DNA from: Prostheceraeus crozeri
Taxonomy: Eukaryota; Platyhelminthes; Polycladida; Euryleptidae
Reading direction: 5' to 3'
DNA length: 64,000 nt
Assembly: GCA_907163375.1 (NCBI GenBank)
Contig: CAJQUW010008610.1
Span: forward strand, 1-64,000
Shown here: positions 59,906 to 64,000 of the stretch, piece by piece
Layout of the letters: the number at the start of each line of letters is the position of its first letter
Numbering within the stretch: the first letter of the stretch is position 1
Notes under the pieces: model-generated
Seen by the model: only the letters and a program-made list of their open reading frames with translations
The model's database searches: none
Told to the model about the DNA's origin: nothing
Translations under genes and position numbers: made by a program

Positions 59906-61086
59906 ACCCAGCTCTTCTGATCTGAGAAAAAGATGGTCTTTGTGTAAAGAAAGCAAAGCTTGTTGGACACATGTCTGAAGCTTTAAGAATCTTTCCAACA
60001 TATCATACATACTGTTCCAACGAATACGAATATCGCGAATCAGAACAAGTTCATTGCCAAAAGATTCCTTCACGAAAACCTGCAATTTGTCGTTTGCAAC
60101 AGGTGACTTTCGGAATAAACTCACTATGCGACGAACTTTCTCAACACAGTCTTTGTAAGAAGGCGACAAGGGTGCGATATCATCACTGGCTTCTTCCTCT
60201 TCTGAATCTCCTTCGTCCGAATCAGTCACTTGAACACTAGATGAAAGATTTCTGTCATACATGGCATCACTAACAGATAGGTGAATGCCATGTGACAAGC
60301 ACAGTTGATGCTGTACATTTGCTAGCTTACCCACAGCTTTCATAAGACTGGCTCCATCCGTGCAGAATGCGATGATGTCCGTCAATTCTAGGTCATGTTT
60401 AGAGAGACGTGTTTTAATAAGTTCAAGGCACTTATCAGCAGGCATCGATTCAAAGATTCGGAGGAGACCAAGACAGTAGAACACACGGCCTCCATCGGCC
60501 TCACAATAGTCGTGGAGATTGATGTTGATGTAGCGTCGATTATTGATAGATGTCCATTCGTCGAATGTTATAGAAAACTTTGCATTGTCCGCTTTTCGAG
60601 AGTTAATACGTTTCTTTACGAGGTCAGACACGGAAGTTTCGAAGTTGAACACTATCTTCTGGATTGTCGATCTTGAATCCGGGAAGCGACCAAACTTAGA
60701 TTTGAAGAGAAATCTCAAGTCTTGTGACGTCGCGAGAGTGTTAAATGACATATTGTCTTTCGCAGCCATACGTGCTACTCTAAATTCCAGTGACCTCTCG
60801 TCAAGTGGCTTGAAATATTTCGAACTAGATAGCTGTGCAGGATCATTCAACTTCTGCTTCTTCGGTGGATGCGGTGATGATTCGCAGCTCTCATCTTGCA
60901 TGTTAGATGATGCTGACGAATATGTTGAAGTCCTGTGAACTGACTTGAGATGAGTATGCAATCCTTTGGTTGAGCCACCCGTGCATTTGTTGACCTTTGG
61001 ACATTCACGACAACGCGCAGACTGCCCATCTTCAGCACGCAAAAATGTGCCCAAACTCCGGTCGATTTGTACTCCTTATAGTTCAT
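59861..61086 (-). pseudogene. hAT transposase (BED finger), frameshifted and C-terminally truncated
   Basis: The start is probably the ATG at 61,086 (MNYKEYKSTGVWAHF). One base has been lost in the A-run at 61,041-61,045, which breaks the BED zinc finger between VWAHF and LRAEDG. The rest is open: CRECPKVNKCTGGSTKGLHT with HLKSVH completes the finger, then KFSITFDEWTS carries the first catalytic Asp, and IIAFCTDGAS the second. QHQLCLSHGIHL is the C..H motif, and IRWNSMYDMLERF is the conserved RW. The protein ends at 59,861 without the C-terminal dimerisation region that carries the last catalytic acid. The last ~18 codons come from a CCCGGGATT-rich repeat, so an insertion seems to have cut it off. 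ZBED-like sequences are relatives, but the element termini favour a transposon. Confidence 0.88.
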
Positions 61087-62181
61087 GTCACAAATAGCAT
61101 AGGAATCCTGAAAGGACGTGAGGTCGACGGATCGTAATTTAGGTCATGATGAACTTCACATTTCGTTCTTAGCTGCATCTCACTGTTATTGGTCGACACT
61201 CGACTCGACGCACTGTTCAACGCTAAGGGAAAACATCGCTGCCTTTGTAGCGTCATGCTATTGTTCTGTGCTTATAATCTGGTGATCGTTGACATTCCTA
61301 GAGAAAAGAACGCATCGTCTCTGTCACGTGATAAACTTTGATGGGTTTTCTCTTCTTTGCTGCGTTTGACAACACCTGTCCTATTGGGTCATCAATTCCA
61401 CGCGCCCAGGAAACTATCCAGAATTGAATGCTGTCAATTGATAATGACAATATCAACACAAATGGTCACACTCGACTCCTTGCTTGTAGTCTTTCGGGAT
61501 CTCGGGACTGACTTCTCTAATGCATATGCAGCAGAACAACCATTATGTTCCTCTTTCTGGCTCTTGGTCTTCCACATTCCACGAATTCACGCAGCAATGC
61601 TACAGTTCAAATGATCATATCTGAATGACGACGCTCTGACGTTCACCTTGTTGCATTTCATTATAGAGTCGACTTTACAGATATTACGTTAATTGTTACA
61701 TTTAATTGGTAATTCTTATATTTTTCGTTATTGATTGTTATACTCTTACTCTATTTTGTTCACCTCAATTCACAAGCTTTGGATTTGTTACGATCGATTG
61801 TATTTTCATTTTATTCTAGAAATATAATGTAGCCGTCTGATGCATATACATGTATTGCTATTTTTTATTTGGAATCAGCTGCGCCTTAAAAATTCAACCA
61901 ATTTCACACCACTTTTCAAATTTTTTTCGTCAATGATATTAATTTTATGGTGTGTAAGCTCCTTAGGCACAGAACTTTGGGTGGATTTTTTCCGGAATTT
62001 TTCTTTTAAATTTGACGCGTGCATTTAAGCAAAATTTCCTTGTAGAAAGTCTGGAAATTTTCGTTCAAATTTGACGCCTGATTTTTGGTAAATTTCCCTG
62101 GAAAACCTGGAAAGTGAATTTTATCCTGGTAATCCTGGAAAACACCTGGAAATTTTCATTCAGATTTGCGCAGACACCCTG

Positions 62182-62826
62182 TTTTATATTTTTCTTCATT
62201 TATCTGAGAGAAATGCGTCACTTTTTGTACTTGATGCGCTTGACAGCCTGTGTATCTACAACTCAACGTATTTTGATGAGAGTAAAATATTTGGAAGTCC
62301 ACACAAAATTCTATCATCGCCATACAGGATGCCTTAAATGACCATCAGCAATAGCAAGAAGTCGAGTTGATTAATATTTTCCATTTGAATGATTGACAAT
62401 GTGACGCTTTAGATGATCTATTTATTTTAATACTCAGCATATACTTACGAGCTTTCAAATCAATTTGCTCTGCATGTATATGATCTTAGTAGGCCCCTAG
62501 TTTGAGGTATTTTCTATTTTGGAATCATACAGCTGAGGAGACATGTAAGGGGTTTTCTCATCTCTCAAAGTCATTAATTTTCATTCTGAGAAGTGCATTT
62601 TATACGTATCCAAAAGTTTTGATCTTTATGGCATTTTTTCGCCTCACACGTAACATACATGAACGGAAGCAAAATCTTCTATCTTAACAGTGAAATCATT
62701 TTATTTGTATAAAGCGAATAGGAATAGCTCATAACTAGTGCAATTTTTTGTGCAGTAAAAAGTTGAAAACTGTATATTTGATGATTGTGATGTTTCTGTG
62801 ATACTAGCAGCCTTGACATATGATAG
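62182..62826. other. No gene recognised
   Basis: AT-rich sequence between the hAT end and the exon candidates. If the gene model is right, it is intronic. Confidence 0.4.
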
Positions 62827-63059
62827 TTAAGCAGTTTTTACCCGAAGATTTATTAAGCAGAACCTTCGATGCTTACAAGTTCTATTTACAGAAACTATTG
62901 TGTAGCGGTATTGCAATGAAGAAACAAATGATTTTTGACATTATCGTTGTGAAGATTCTTTCGACTCTTATACGACTTAAATCAACGATGCAGTTCGGAA
63001 ATGTGGAACTGAGAAATGCAGCTAATTTGTGGTCGTCTGTCTTAAGTTTCATTTTCAAG
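62827..63059 (+). CDS. Possible exon, unproven
   Basis: An open frame reads KQFLPEDLLSRTFDAYKFYL, then KKQMIFDIIVVKILSTLIRL and LRNAANLWSSVLSFIFK before AAG|GTGTTC. Starting after ATATGATAG the phase would match the exon ending at 53,113, but the donor leaves phase 0, which does not fit the 63,230 exon. It is protein-like but unrecognised; a chance frame is possible. Confidence 0.25.
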
Positions 63060-63229
63060 GTGTTCATTCTGCACTACTGTTCACTGTAACCTATTCTACA
63101 AGCATGTCGTTTTATTCAATCTGGTGTGATGCGCACTTCAAAAAGTACCGTTACCTGCATTTCAATGACATTTCGTAGCAGTCCAGTCCTTTTATTGCCA
63201 TCATTGAGGTCGTTTTGTATTCATTTCAG

Positions 63230-63454
63230 ATGACAAAGCTGATGAATTGGTTCTCAGCTATCAAGAAAAGCTTAGTAAGCTTTTACTGGAATACGATACA
63301 CTAATGAGAAAGCACAATGATGCAGAAAAGACGATATCACGTATGAGATCAATAATCGAGGGGTTGCAAGAAGATCTGTACAATGAAAAGACCAAGCGAA
63401 ATGAGAGTGAAACAAATCGCCGAACATTGCAGGAAGCTCTGAATCGTTACACAA
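63230..63454 (+). CDS. Coiled-coil exon, probably of the same gene as 52,199-53,113
   Basis: A 225-nt exon lies between TTGTATTCATTTCAG and GTAAGT, phase 1 on both sides. It joins the exon ending at 53,113 without breaking the frame (A + AT = Asn). The product DKADELVLSYQEKLSKLLLE, then MRKHNDAEKTISRMRS, EGLQEDLYNEKTKRNES, RRTLQEALNRYT has a heptad-like spacing of L, I and M and is highly charged, so it should form a coiled coil. It may mediate oligomerisation of the UBL/cysteine-rich protein. Linkage over 10 kb is inferred from phase and strand only. Confidence 0.6.
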
Positions 63455-64000
63455 GTAAGTCCCATTAGAAAGTTCATCAAGGCATTCAGTTGCTGCACTG
63501 GACACTACTACAATTTCCCAATAATTGTTTATGGAAGTAATCGCACGATTATTTCATCGGAGCTTTTGTGTTGATTGACCACCGATAATGATCAATACTT
63601 CAATTTATTTCGCCTTACCACTAGTGCGTTTACTCCATTCTAAGTAGTACCCACAATAATTTCCAGTTCTCCAGTTTTTATGAATGTCGTGCTTCTACAA
63701 AACATTCTTGAATTTTCCATCCTACTCGCAATTTGGGTGGATTCATTAAGTAGGGGAGAACTGGGTGTCGTATGGGCCATATGGAGCTATGGGCAGTTTA
63801 CTGACATTATTTAGCATTTAATAAGTCTATCAGTGTTTGTCAAAGTATTCATTTACAGCTCCCATGTTTTCAATAACAGCTTTGAATATTATGCAGGCCT
63901 TTAGACTCCGCCAAAAGTCTTTGGCCACCTTAGGCATTTTACTTAATTGACTGTAACTTTCTTCAAAGTTAGAATTGCTAAAATATTCTCTCAACTTAAC
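63455..64000. other. Putative intron, no gene recognised
   Basis: It follows a consensus donor and shows no further exon before the window ends. Confidence 0.45.

Larger units (their letters stand above)
59119..62181 (-). mobile_element. 3.06-kb hAT element with both termini
   Basis: It starts CAGGGTGTCCACG and ends with the complement of CAGGGTGTCTGCG. The flanks TTTTTTAT (59,111-59,118) and TTTTATAT (62,182-62,189) agree at 6 of 8 positions, fitting an aged 8-bp hAT target duplication. Both subterminal regions are rich in CTGGAAAA and CCTGGAAATTTT words. A decayed transposase lies inside on the minus strand. The rest of the interior (61,090-62,040 and 59,190-59,820) shows no named domain. 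Confidence 0.85.

Noticed and set aside
1-64000. CRISPR arrays, bacterial operons, riboswitches
   Set aside because: No regularly spaced short repeats or prokaryotic gene layout; the window is eukaryotic.

Overview
The window looks like chromosomal DNA of an invertebrate animal. It is AT-rich and bacterial signals are absent. Splice signals flank several exons, and almost every recognisable protein is a metazoan-type transposable element: Polinton, piggyBac, pogo/Tigger, mariner, hAT, Penelope-like and several LINE clades. The sequence alone does not identify the species. Most element copies are broken by frameshifts and stop codons, so most coding signal is in frame fragments and not in long open frames. 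Some indels in low-complexity stretches could be assembly errors.

Layout. 1-5 kb: a decayed Polinton/Maverick. Its protein-primed family-B DNA polymerase lies on the minus strand (about 4,990 to 1,740), converging on an open plus-strand frame (35-658) that may encode a Polinton structural protein. 7.2-12.1 kb: copies of a roughly 0.9-kb unit, split by a 3.5-kb tract almost without C on the plus strand. 12.1-13.5 kb: minus-strand coding remnants, including a small two-exon gene with a 63-nt intron. 14.3-16.2 kb: a ~280-bp satellite arranged head to head. 16.4-20.0 kb: a second C-poor tract built from degenerate GGATG-like motifs, followed by a short block of opposite skew.

21-41 kb: two piggyBac pseudogenes inside a 4.1-kb segmental duplication (21.0-25.1 and 36.7-40.8 kb). 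Between them lie a Penelope-like endonuclease fragment in a 126-bp inverted repeat, a Penelope-like reverse transcriptase, a LINE fragment, a two-exon BEN-domain coding region, a Tigger remnant and a mariner remnant.

41-52.4 kb: a tandem duplication of about 4.4 kb. The second copy also carries a 2.25-kb non-autonomous hAT-like insertion. The duplication ends inside a host-like coding exon: copy 1 stops there, whereas copy 2 runs on into a 915-nt exon (52,199-53,113). That exon encodes an unrecognised cysteine-rich protein with a ubiquitin/SUMO-like fold segment. A coiled-coil exon at 63,230-63,454 is in compatible phase. If both belong to one gene, the ~10-kb intron between them holds a LINE (54.7-57.9 kb), a LINE tail (58.2-58.6 kb) and a complete-ended hAT element (59,119-62,181).

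The host-like genes are therefore the exon pair at 52-63 kb, the BEN-domain pair at 31-33 kb and possibly the small spliced gene at 12.2-12.5 kb. Everything else with a recognisable function is mobile DNA.
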